DNA of 64,000 bases from Alviniconcha marisindica (taxonomy: Eukaryota > Mollusca > Gastropoda > Provannidae), in the NCBI GenBank assembly GCA_018857735.1, contig JABMCL010000211.1, positions 222,001 through 286,000 of the forward strand, given 5' to 3'. The notes below the pieces were generated by a model. The model was not told the origin of the DNA, made no database searches, and worked only from the letters and a program-made list of their open reading frames with translations. Each line of letters opens with the position of its first letter. The first letter of the stretch is position 1. The position numbers and the translations under genes were made by a program. Positions 17,064 to 29,500 of this stretch are shown here, piece by piece.

Positions 17064-17942
17064 TTTTATTCTGTCTGAACTGAATAGATAGTTTTGGCCA
17101 ACCGTAAATGGCGCCTTACGGTCTGGATGAACGAGACTAGGCCTTATGTTCGCACATCTTTTCAAACCAGTGCTTGGAGTTTTCAACAGAAGGGGGTGTT
17201 TCGTGGGTGTTTTCGCAAGGAATAAAAAAAAAGTTTTGAAGAGTATGCTGCGGACTTTGTGGGCTGTGAGTGTTACGTATTGATATACTATATACGAAAA
17301 TAGCATATAGAGCCATATTTCCGGAGCAGTCATGCCGCGCCGGCTGCAAAGCAGGAGAGTAATCATGAAATCTGAATCTACAGAACTGTACTCAGGTTAA
17401 AGTGCGGTAAGCCGACAGAACCCAGTCTTGAAAAAGTCTTTCCTGAGTTTTCAGCCAAAACATTCACACATTTATATCCATAAGTATTGTATGCAAAATA
17501 CACTAAGGTCCGTAAGAGTAAGACATTGTTATTGGAGTTTTTCGTTAAATTTTAAGTTGAAATTCAAGCGCTAGCCTTTGTCATGTTTCACTGTCCGGAA
17601 AAGGGTCCGGGGGGAGGGGGGGTACAGAAAAAATCTAGGTGGACTGGACTTCATTCTGCTTGGTGCCGTTTTTGAACCATTTACTTTAAGTTTAATTACT
17701 TGTTCGCAGTACTTAAAATTACTTACTTTAAAATTAGATCAGATATTTGTAACAAGAGCTAAGACCGTCAGTGATACTGAGTTTATAGACCTGTAATTGA
17801 CTCAGTGAAAGTTGAAGGAATGAACTGGATTTTTAATTTTAATGTCCTGATCCTTTAACTACAGTCTGAGGATAACTGGTTATTTTATATTCATTGACTA
17901 ATTGAAAAGTATTAGTTGAACACACACACACACACACCATAG

Positions 17943-18701
17943 TACTAGGTAGTCCAAAGTGATTTTGAAAATCAGTAGTTGACTATCAGACTTTATATAT
18001 ATATTTGCATAGATCATTTTGATCTGATTTCAGTGATACCAATTTTATGTTGAGTAGTTCCAAAGTTATGATTTTTTTAATATTATTTTTGTTGCCCCAA
18101 TTTGCCCATAAAATACAAATTAGAGAAATCCTGAGATTTAAGGTCCCACCTGGAAGCTATTTTGCATATATATATAACCTGTCTAATATTTAGGAATCTC
18201 ATTCTCCACAGTACAATTTGTAATACTAATACTGTAATAGGCCCAATTTTTTGTAAACGTTCATTTTGATTATTCTTCCAGATATTTCACATCAAACTTG
18301 CTAAATTCATGAAAAATGCCATCCGTCAATCTTAAAAATGGTAAAAAAGAATCATAACTCCTCTTCTACTTGTCGTATCATCTTACCTTTTGTACCAAAA
18401 TAACCACAGTTAAGAACTCTACATGATGTCATACTTTTCTGATTGATCACAGAGAAAATTTAAAAGTCCATTTTTTTTCAGGGTGACCTTGCATCACCTT
18501 ACAGGCTCCATTTCAAGAGAGCGATGTCCCCCAAATCCTCTGTCTCTAACATCTTGGAATTGTTACTAACTGGATTGACTTCAAACCCTCATTTCAAAAC
18601 AAAGTGCACAGCAGTCTCAGCTATGTCTTATTTTTGCAGCCATTTACCTAATATATATATGAAACAAATAAACCCAAAATTTGCAACAGAAAGTGAGTGT
18701 A

Positions 18702-18762
<61 letters not shown>

Positions 18763-19931
18763 CCTTCAATATGGGTATGCTCCTTTCAGACCGTTGATCT
18801 AGATCTAATTTCTAAGTAACTGCACACTTCCTGAGTGCTGATGTCAGTAAAACAATTGCTCCACTCACCCATTTAGTATTTACAGACTGAATCAGTCACT
18901 TTTGTTGCAAATGTTGGTTATTCGCTAGATCTGTTTGAGTGATTCTGGTGATATTTGTGGCCCAAAGTGGCACTTGAAATGTCCCAGGAATTTCCGACTG
19001 TCTCCTTGGATATTACCAATAAAGCCTCTCCTAGACTGTTATTAGTAGAAACATTTGCTAAAATTGCTGTTTATAAATAAATTTGTTGATCATCCCATCA
19101 ACACCCAAACCAACTCTTACCCGTGTTTGCGATCGTTCACAGACCACTTCATTTTTCATTTTTACTGACAGAAGCATTCGTTTGACAGCTTAATCTGGCT
19201 TTCAAGAAAAAGATGAATAATTTTACTCATCAACAAGATCATTTACACGCAATGTAGAACGGATAGTGGAGAATCCACCAACTTGGCACGCACGATCACT
19301 TAATTGTGCGGTCACCTCAGCAGCCATGGCTGACCGTGTGGCTGTGGTAATAAAATCTCTTTGTTATCACGTTTCGGCGGCTGAGTGTTGGATGTATGAA
19401 TAGTTTTGAACTCTTATTTTAGTATAACTTTAAAGAAGAAACATTGATCTTTCTGCTGATATTTTTTATGAGAGTGTCTGTGGTCTAAAAATAGTACAAA
19501 ATCCCTTAAACACATTTCAAACAACTTTATTCAGGACTTCTGCTTGTTGAAGGCAGCCATCATGGATATGGAAAGAAAGCTTAGCAACAGCACTTTTGAT
19601 TTATATAGATTTCATCATGGCTGAACTAGCGTACGTCCAACACTCCGCGTCCGAAAACTGCTTACAGCGAATGGTGTTCGCAGCCTATGTGCATCGCTGA
19701 CAGAAGGCAGCGCTTAGGGGTACCGAGATCGGGGTGAATTTTCACATTCTTTTTCAAAGCGTAATAAACATAACAACACAGTTAGGAAGACGAGACATGA
19801 AGCTTTTCTCAACAGTAATTTTGACTGAGATTGGATCAAAAACACACAAGAAATCCGTCAATGAAAATCGCTAAAACTAGACCAACTTAGTTAAGCGGAA
19901 TGCAGCAGAGAGCACTTTGGACTACCTAGTA
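17943..19931. mobile_element. ~2 kb element with 19-bp terminal inverted repeats
   Basis: TACTAGGTAGTCCAAAGTG at 17943-17961 is the exact reverse complement of 19913-19931. The interior has no recognisable transposase and contains a (TA)n tract at about 18700-18757. No target-site duplication could be assigned. It is probably a non-autonomous DNA transposon in the interval between LSM3 and TMEM209. Confidence 0.7.
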
Positions 19932-20073
19932 GTACTAGTAGCACTAGTTAGCAGTGTTGCAATTTTGGGTCTGCACAAAATGCATCACACACAGGCTGAC
20001 ACAGTGAACCAGTGGTCCTCCACTTTACAACCGTGATTAGTTCTGAGTTTGACTTATTCATGTTAATTATTGT

Positions 20074-20076
<3 letters not shown>

Positions 20077-20130
<54 letters not shown>
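20077..20130. repeat. (TA)n microsatellites
   Basis: A pure TA tract lies here. Similar tracts occur at about 18700-18757 and 21172-21242. They generate spurious Ile-Tyr open frames. Confidence 0.95.
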
Positions 20131-20135
<5 letters not shown>

Positions 20136-20289
20136 GTGCAAACAATAGGGAGTTGGCTGGCTCACAAAGATAGGGCTCATTCTTGAAAGTCATTGTAGTT
20201 TGCACATAATCCTAACACATGAAATTAATAATATCAGTTGTTACCAGGGTAATAATTTTAATATGTTTACAATTACATACAGAAGGTAC

Positions 20290-20690
20290 CAAAGAGCATT
20301 TTTTCAGTAGAATCAACACACAAGGGAGTTAATTAATGCTCAAAAGATGTCACAGAAGCACAACAACAAAGACCTGAGTCAACTACAGTAACTTACCTGG
20401 CATGGGTATAGCTACAACTAGTACAACTACAGGGTACGTAAACTCCACTAGAGGTACATCCTCTGTTCATGTGATAGCATGTGTTATTATATGAGGATCT
20501 AGCATGTACCTTTGGTGGGGTTTATGTACCTTAAACTGTGTTAAAGTTCACTTTACATGCATACCAGGTGAGAGTTGTTGTAGGTGACTCAGGTCTTTGT
20601 TGTTGTGCTTGTAATTGTATCGTGTAACATCTTTCAAGCACCAATTAACTCCCCTGTGTGTTGATTCTGCACGAGTGCTCTGGGCCACGT
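20290..20690. repeat. ~0.4 kb imperfect inverted repeat upstream of TMEM209
   Basis: The left arm contains AGAATCAACACACAAGGGAG, AGCACAACAACAAAGACCTG and TTACCTGG. The right arm contains their complements in reverse order, including CCAGGTGAG, CAGGTCTTTGTTGTTGTGCT and TGTGTGTTGATTCTGC. Both arms carry a donor-like AG|GT(A/G)AG, on opposite strands. Homology continues through a GGTACRTAAAC motif towards the centre near 20480. Confidence 0.8.
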
Positions 20691-20780
20691 TCTGTTTCAA
20701 TTTTTTCTGTACTTTTTACAGGCACTTCCAACAGCTGCACCATTTCAGTGTTAAATTAGTGCTAAGATTAAGAAGAGAAG

Positions 20781-21168
20781 ATGCGGAGCTTGAACAGCAG
20801 TCCAGTGGTGGAATCCACATGGCAAAAACGTCACGAGGCAGTGGTTGCAAGGAGATCTTTCATTTCCTCTGTCATCATCATCATTCTTCTCTTCCTTATT
20901 TATCTCGACATGTAAGAGTTTTTGTTTCATTTTTACAGTATTTTCTCTTTATCTCTTTAAATACTTCTGCTTGTACAGTTGTAATTGTACTAATTAATAC
21001 TAGTACTATACTAGTATTAGTGTCAGTAATAGTATTACTATTAGTATTACAAAATATAATAAATTAATCTAATTTTGTATCTGTAGACTGCATAGTTATA
21101 AATGTCAGTTGTAAATCAGTTCTAACAAAGTAACATCATTTATACTATTACTAGCAATACTGTGGGAG

Positions 21169-21243
<75 letters not shown>

Positions 21244-23534
21244 CCCTCTTTGGGAAAATAGTGAGACCATGAAGATCTCTTCTACTTGTCAAAAGTAGTT
21301 TTTTTGTTTTAGTTTTTTATGTGTGTGGGTTTTATTGTTTTAAACTGAAAAAAAGAAAAGGAAAAAAAATTCAGGAAGTGTGGAACAAGTCATGAAACTT
21401 GAAATACAGGCAGGTTGAGGGTGGGGGTGGGGGACCAACTTAAGCTTGGTAAAGCTGTCTGATTGAGAGGGAAGGGGATCCCATGGTCTTTCAAAGAGAA
21501 GTGAATTGAAAATGAAATCCTGCTGGTGAGGACTGGGTTACTTAGAATTGGATCGGTTACATTTACACTAATTACAATTTACAATTACACTTACAGTTCT
21601 CCACTATTAGTATTAATGAAACTGTTGAAAGAGACTGTGATTTGTAGTAGTGTTTGGTGAGAGAACATTGATATAAATTATAATGGGACATAGGGAGCAG
21701 TCTGTTGGAATAAATCTGCAAACAGCTGTCATTACAGAAGAGACAGGTGTGGAGGGTTTGTAATTCTACTTAAAACTGAATTCTCTACAAATAAAATTTA
21801 GAAAGCACATTGATCTTGATGTAACTAAGTGAAACTATAACTCTTTTTTAAATATTTTTTTTAAGGGAAAAATGTTAACTTTGCAATGCAGGGTGGCACT
21901 GTCATCTGCTTTGTCTGTTGCTAGGCTTGTTTGCAGTTTTCAAGGTTAAATAAAAGCAATCAGTAAGCCGTACTTTTCATTAGAAACATTTTATTATTAT
22001 TTTTTAAGTCCACAGATTTGTTTAGTTCAGTGGAATAACATGATGAATATAAAATTTATGCGCACACACACATACACACACATGCATGCACATGTGCACA
22101 CAGAAGCACGTAGGTATGTACTGATTAACTGAATAAAGAAATGAATCTTTATTAGTTGTTACATTTATCACTATTGTATGACTTTTTAAACCTTTTTTTG
22201 TTTTGATTATTTCATCAGCAACTTCAATTCCATCTCCAACTTCCTGAAAATTGATCACTGGTTGTGGTATGTCTTTGGTAAGTATAACTATAGTATTTAA
22301 GACAGTTGCTCTTGGTGACTTGTTGACCATTCTTTGCACTCACTAAGTTTTATCTGGAACTGGGAGTCTCTGGTAAGTGGTGTCAGGGCAACATTCTTTC
22401 ACAATGATCCAATGATAACACATTAAGTTAAACAGATAAGCCATTCATCACAACAACAAAAACAACAACAAAAAAGGAAAGAATAAAAGTTATGCATAGT
22501 ATAATATGTACTTAGAGTTAGACTAGTTAGAGCGCCTAACCTGCACAGGCAAATTGCTTACAAATTCTTTAATTGTACATAGTTTGACAACAAAGATTCA
22601 GTGCACATCATACGCACGCACGCACCCTGCGTGCGCGTATCTCAGGGCAACTGGACTGAAGAAAAGGTTTTTGAAAAGAAAGGTTTTCAATGAAGATTGG
22701 AAGAGATGACAGAGGTAGCATGACAGATAGAAACATGGAGTTGGTTCCAGGTAGTTGGAGCCTGGTAAGAGAGAGTGCTGGAATGGAAACTTGTGTGCAC
22801 TATCCATGCTTGCTAGAAACAGAAGCATAACTAAAAGTAGAACTGCATTGTGCTTGCACTTGCAGTTCAAAAGAAGAAGGATGAAGATTTTTATAGCATT
22901 TCAGTGAGCACAACATGCTTCACTCTCGCCATTTCTGGAAATGTATGTGTACAAGATAAAACATGTTTTTTTTTAAAGAAGTGAAGAGAAGAAGATCAGT
23001 CTACACAAGTGAAGACACCCCAAAAAGAAAATTACTTAATGAGATTGTTCTGTTTTCATGGTGTATTATTATTATTTACCTGCCTTGTTTAAAAGAGAAA
23101 ATCTAAAGTTTTAATGGGCACAATTGACAGTGGCTGTTTTATTATAAGAGTTAAGACAACATGTATGAGCCAGAAATTCCATTTAAGTCCAAGTTCAGAT
23201 TGTCTTTCTTGTTTTGTTCATGTTCATTGTTATGTAGGGTATGTTTAAAGTAAGAAGTTTGTTGGTAACTAGTTATTTACAGGTACAACATCTTACATGC
23301 CTCTGCTGCAGAAGTTGTTGCTGGAGGTCTGCTGGTGATCAAGATTTTCCTCAACACACTGACGCTGATGTATTTTGTCTGGACCTTTGTCTTTGGCGGA
23401 CCAGTGGATCTGACTGACACACAGCGAAAGCTGCTAGGGGTCCAGGAAAATGGTTGGTTGTCTCTGAGTAGTGCATTGCTCATTGTATACAGTTCTTTGA
23501 TGATTGACACTTTATTAGTTTTAACCCCTCTGTC

Positions 23535-23592
<58 letters not shown>

Positions 23593-26500
23593 CTCTCTCT
23601 GTCTGTCTGTCTGTCTCTCTCTCTTCCCCTCCCTTTCTTTTACTGCTTAGCATGTATCTCTGCCACAACCTCGGTACCAATTTTTTCATTAAAACTACTA
23701 CTGTAATAGAAGTCTTTCCTCCTGTTCAGTCCCAGACAAGAAACAGTATGCCAAGATTGTATTGCCAGTCATGTTTCCCTCTTGAGGAGTGCATTCTTGT
23801 GGGTATCCCCCTCAATGGCTACAGCTGGAACAAAATGGGGGTCAGTCATCTGGCTGAGACACATGTGACATACTGTATGCTGGTCGCACAGCATTTTTTT
23901 GCCCTCTTCAGCTTAACTCTTTAACCTCATCTGACTTGGGTTGGCCTATCTGAGCTTAACGCTCTTGTTGGTGCCAACATACCAAGTGGCTAGATGTGTA
24001 GAACATCTGAGCTCATGGATGAGCTTCATTTGTCTGTGAGCAGCTGCAATGACTGGGATTTTGTGTGTTTAAAAAAAATGTTACTTGGGTCAGCTAGAAG
24101 TAGAACATGTTCAGGTATTTCTTTTCTATGGAAATTTGGGGAATGGTTTTAATGTAACCAATAAAATCTTGCACTAATATTCAGTGTCCACAAGTTTATC
24201 AGTGGAAACAATTGCCTTTTCAGAGCATGGTTTCCGCACACCTCCCCCACAGCAGAAGAGTTCACAGCAAACACCAGAAAGCAGCTTGATCTTCTCCACT
24301 TCCCAAGGCAGTTTTTCGGGGGGTGATGGGTCACCACATAGTATGATGCGGCCTTTTTCACCTGGGTTGGCCTCCTCAGCCTCGGCCTCACCAGCGCAGT
24401 TTCATACTGTGTACTCTCCTTCCATGTCTCCTTTCTCTAGCAGTTTTGGATACAGCTTGGATAGGGTGAGTGTACTCTATACAGAAATGTATGTATATTT
24501 TTTGTCACTACATGGGGGGGGGGGGGGGGGGACTCATTCATTGCCATTAAATGTTTAAAAAAAAGGTTTCTCCTGTGATCAATGTTGGGCCTACAGTGGT
24601 CACATCAAGAGCTTCAACACAGGCAATACGTCTTGTGTTTGTGTACCCCCACATGACCTGTATGAGTATGGTTGACTGGGAGTAAAATAAATTATTTGCC
24701 TATCAGCGTCATGAATTTTCTGGAAATTGCCTAGTGATCAGCTGCATTAACTTAAGATGATTGTAACTGTCTCTCCTCTCCTTCTTTTTTTCTAATTCGT
24801 AATATATTTTTTGTGCAATTTAGTAAGTTGGTAGTTCCTGAAGAAGACATTTATGTCACAGCTATCATACACTATGTTCTTTGTCTTGATTATGATTGGT
24901 TAGTACATTTTCCACTCTTTTTTTTAAACATTCCTTTCACTGCTTTATTATGCTATGATGTCAATGGAAATGAACATGATAAGGTCTTACTGTGCCATGT
25001 TTTGTTGTTAAAGGTCAGTGTGCTAGATGTTTTGTTAAATATCTTTCCTTGACACATTTTGTTAAATTTCAAGGTCTTTTCATCAGATGTTTTGATAAAT
25101 ATCTTTCCATGACACATTTTGTTGTTAAACTTGAAAGTCTTTCTGTCATATGTTTTGTTCAAAGATCTTTCCATGACACACCTTGCTGTTCAAGGTCTTT
25201 CAGTGATGTAAACTGTTATCTGTTCAGCATCATTCTCTGAACTCCTCTACACCTTCTCCCCGATACGAACATGCTGACAATAGCTTCAGGTCTCGCCGCT
25301 CCTACTCTGCTCCTCGCAGTATTTCTAGTGAGTTGTTGCATAGTGTTGTGGTTGTTGTTGTTGCGTGTATGCATACGTGTTTGTGGAAGTGTGCATGTGG
25401 TGCGTGTGTGAGTATTTGTCAGAGTGAGTGTGTGTGTGCGTGTGTGATTGTGTGTGTAAATTAATGAGTATTATTTTCATCACATAATTTTCTGCTTCAT
25501 GTCTCTGTATATGCCCCATCTTCTGTTCTTGTGCTTCATCTCTGTCTTTCACTTTAGAAACCTTTCCTTTGTCTTGTGCTTTTCTGCCTCATTTTTTCAA
25601 TATATTTTGTTACTGGCATTTTCCTAATAACACTAAAATGCCCTTTACTACTTATTTTACTGACCTGTGTCACAATAAGAAATATTTAGTGGGGTGGATG
25701 TTGCTGAGTAACACAAGCTGTTAAAGAGGGTGTGTTGGCAGCTTCACCATACGACCGCATCAAGGACCACAGCACCCTGCACAGCTTTCTGCAGGAACAG
25801 GATGAAAAGGAGCTCAGGTCTAGGCAAGGTGAGGATCTTTATCCCGCTTACTGTCTTGGAAGAAGAGACTGTACATTGTCTTGAAGTTGGTGATACTGGC
25901 ATGGTGTGTTGGTGATACTGGCATTCACTATGGCTGCTTTCCTGTATATCCCCCTAAAAGCTTAGTGCTCTTTTGAAAAATTATGAGGCAAAACATGTAG
26001 GTGACAGGTAAAAATATAACTGTTCAGCAGTTTATGATGTTTTTAGATCTTCCATTTTTGACCTCCCAGAATGTTTTCCTGAAGAGGCAGAGACAGAAAG
26101 ACTTGAGGCTGTTGATAGTAAATGACTATAGATCAGGGCCCATATATGCATGTGATGAGCAATTAAAGTTAAACGCTGATAGTCACTAAGCCCAGTTTGC
26201 TGAAGAGTCCACCTGCATGAGCATCAGTAGCCTCAGAAACAGCTATTGGCATGTGTTTATTTTTAGATTGCTTGAAACTTGAAACTGGCTGGACAGTGCG
26301 TGTGACAACAGGTCAAGTTCAAAGTTAAATGAAACTTCATTCAGTCATAGCAGATGTCAGTGACCCCTTCCCATTTGAGAAGTGTTCATTTTCTCCTCAG
26401 TAGTAGCCTCTGTTGATAACAGCAGCATCAGAGCTGCCACTTTTATATGGCACTTAAGGTGCTTAATCATTTAATGGTTGAAAAATGAGTCAATAACTTT

Positions 26501-29500
26501 AAACATGATTAGGTCAGCCAAATAGTCCTGTGTGTGTTTCGTGCATGCTGATTTTTTCAGTCATCACCAGTTAGAAGATAAATGTGATTAGGGAAGCTAT
26601 TTGCTCATCATGCATATGGGCCCAGAGTGTTAGCCCATTATTTATCGGGTTATTTTGGGGGTTCCATCTGCAGTTTGATGAGGAGTGACATGTTCTGCGT
26701 TTGTTGTCCTCAGCTGCTCCAGAAAACCTGGGCACGAGTTCCTCATCGTTTTGGTCATACGGCGGTAGCGCCCTTGACTTCACCCACACGCTGCGCAAGT
26801 ATGCCTACCAGCTGGCCACCCACCTGCCCCAGTCGGCCACAAAGACCAGCGCCGCTGACCAGGCCTCAATGTCAGGGGTCGATGAGGTGGTTCAAGATGT
26901 CTTGTGATTTGGGTTCATTTTGTTTCTTCATCAGCTGAGTGATGATCTCATGCTGCTTGTCCTGACCCCCTCCCCCTCCCAGCCACACCTGAAACCCAGT
27001 CTTGTGTTGTCCTGCCACCCAGGTCATTTGGGCGGACTATTGTGGTGGCTGTTGTTGAATAATTTTAAAAAACTCAATGTTTTGGGGGGGGGTTTCATGA
27101 GATATTTGGGAATCCCTTGCCCTTGGAAGGCCAGCTGTGTAAGGCCTGCCCTCACCTATGTGTAGTACAGATGTTGATTGGTGTGGAACACATATAATGT
27201 TAACATGTATATGTTGACAGGTGTGTGTGGAATGTGTACAGTGTTCACAGATGTATGCTGTTGACAGGTATGGAACATATATGATGTTGACAGATGTATA
27301 CTGTTGACCTATGTGTAACATTTATAGTGTTGACTGGTGTCCGTGTTGACAGATGTGAAATATGTATTATGTCAGCAGATATCTGCTGTTAAGATTCAGT
27401 GACATATGAAGAACATATGTGACCCACTCCCACCAATTCAGTGCTAAGTCGCAACAGCAATCGGCCCTAGACACAGAAATAGCAACTGGGGGTCGATTCG
27501 GGTGATTTTCACTTTTTTGCAGAATTACATTCTTTAGACCTTAAATTATCATGTAGTTATGGTATTTTGGTTTAGAGATAGCATTAAACTGTTAAAAGTG
27601 GGTTTAAACGCTCCTACCTGCAATAAAAGACGCTAATGTTTACTTGGAATGACCAACTTTTGGTCAAATAAAACATATTTTCCCCCCTACAGTACCCCAG
27701 CATGTAGTACACCGTTGGAAAGCTTTTCATGAGAACCTTCAGCCGGACGTGTCAAGATAAGATTAAACTAGGTCAGTCCTCCCAAATAAGGCAAACGTAA
27801 GCTATACAAACTTCAAATGTTGACCAATCAGAGATACCGGCACTCATTCTCGTAGCAACGAACAAAGTACTTGCCCTCCGATTGGCTGAAAAAATGACTA
27901 GGGGAAATAACCTCGCTCCTTCCCATCATTGTTTTCATTCTCGCAATGGAACGACGACTCGCTTCTCTGCTGAATACCAGCTGCAGATCAACATGAATTA
28001 AGTAGTCTGATCGCAAATTACTTCGTTTCCGATGGATCTGATCCAGCATGGTTCGATGATGAATGCTCGTCAGAACCTGACATTGAAATACACAGTCTGT
28101 GTGTCTTTCACTGCTTATTCTGCACCGAGCTAGACTAAGTATTAATAACTCACAAATTCCCCCTCCCTCCCCCCATTTTCATTAAATGTTAATCATTTTG
28201 CTTTAACAGAGTATTGCATGTTTTCTTTTTGCTTTAGAACTTAATAGAAACACAGAGTCAAGTTACTCTATTTTTGTTCTTATACAGCAACATGCCAGCC
28301 TTTTGTGATGAAGATGGTTATGATTCACCACATAAAGACCAATTAAAAATATTTTGGGGGCCTCTGCATATGCTATCATATCCAATGTATTACCATGATA
28401 AAAATCAGGAAGTTTGGCTGACTGATACCCGTTGCTACGGAAAATATGCAAAAAGACATAAAATCTTTCAGAGCCATTTCTCCAAATGGCTGCCATTACG
28501 CTTAGCAACTTCAAATGACCGTTGTGGTCAATACTTCTGGGATGACAGTTTTCATTTAAACAACAAAATAATCCAGAATCTACAGTTTTCAAAACTATAT
28601 ATATATCTCAAAATACCCCAAAACAAGTTAGCAATGGTTTCGTGAGAGTGGGTCACATATATGGTGTTGACATGCATATGGTGTTGACAGGTGCATGTTG
28701 TTTGCAGGTGTGGAACATGTGTCAGCAGATGCATGTTGTTGACACTGGCAGGTGTGGAACATGTATGTCATTGACAGGTGAACTGTGTTGATAACTGCTG
28801 ACAGGTGTGGAAGAAGTATGGTGTTTAACATATGAAGTGCATTGGTAATTGTTGACAGGAGAGAAGTATGGTGTTGACATGAATTGTGTGGGTAATTGTT
28901 GACAGGAGAGAAATATGGTGTTGACATGAATTGTGTGGGTAATTGTTGACAGGTATGGAAAAAGTATGGTGTCACAGAGGACGACCTGTACATATGGACA
29001 GAAAAGCTGAGAAAGGTGGGTTATGGATGCTTGTTTCTATGAACACACAGACTGCAAGAACAGTTCTTTGTGACCTGCTGCATGCATGTTTTGTCTTTTA
29101 TCTCATGTCTGGACTCATAAATAGATGGGATGGGGATAGCCCAACTGGCAGAGCATAGGACCGAAAAGGCAAGTGGGATACTGGCTCAAATCATCAATGC
29201 CCGCGAGGGATTTTTCTCCCAGAGTCAACTTCCAGTGCAGACTCTTACGGTGTCAGTGCAGCCTGTGTGCAGTCGCATGCATCGCCATCTGTGTGCACGT
29301 AAAAACCCTACACACTGACAGCCATACCATTGTTTGGACACAGGGAAATTCTGCACATACTGATAGGAATGGGTAGTGCTGCTCCTGAAGCCACTGTGCC
29401 TTACCCAGCTCAAATTTCCCATCAGGACAGTGAAGCACTAAAAAATTTTTATTTTAATAGTTAAAAGTAAATTACATGCAAGCAGTTAAAATGTGTCCTG

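Larger units (their letters stand above)
17064..20780. promoter_or_regulatory. Divergent LSM3-TMEM209 promoter interval
   Basis: LSM3 is transcribed leftward from 17063 and TMEM209 coding begins rightward at 20781, so this interval should contain both promoters. Most of it is occupied by a ~2 kb TIR-bounded element (17943-19931) and an inverted repeat (about 20290-20690). An acceptor-like TTTTTACAG ends near 20721, so the TMEM209 start codon probably lies in a second exon after a 5' UTR intron. No TATA box can be assigned. Confidence 0.4.

Noticed and set aside
16986..17366. Minus-strand open frame upstream of LSM3 as a longer N-terminus
   Set aside because: LSM3 begins at the conserved MAD methionine at 17063, followed by a donor eight codons later. 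The upstream residues have no LSm counterpart.
20615..21067. 150-codon open frame overlapping TMEM209 exon 1
   Set aside because: It is in another frame, runs through the exon 1 donor into intron, and shows no family resemblance. The frame with the 20781 ATG matches TMEM209.
22219..22277. TMEM209 exon 2 ending at the strong gtaagt donor
   Set aside because: That end puts exon 3 out of frame. The gtatgt donor at 22267 joins in frame and restores the conserved HWLWYNILHA alignment with the family.
28274..28645. 123-codon open frame as an independent host gene
   Set aside because: It lies wholly inside the TIR-bounded element at 27419-28656 and lacks a recognisable domain. Described with the element.
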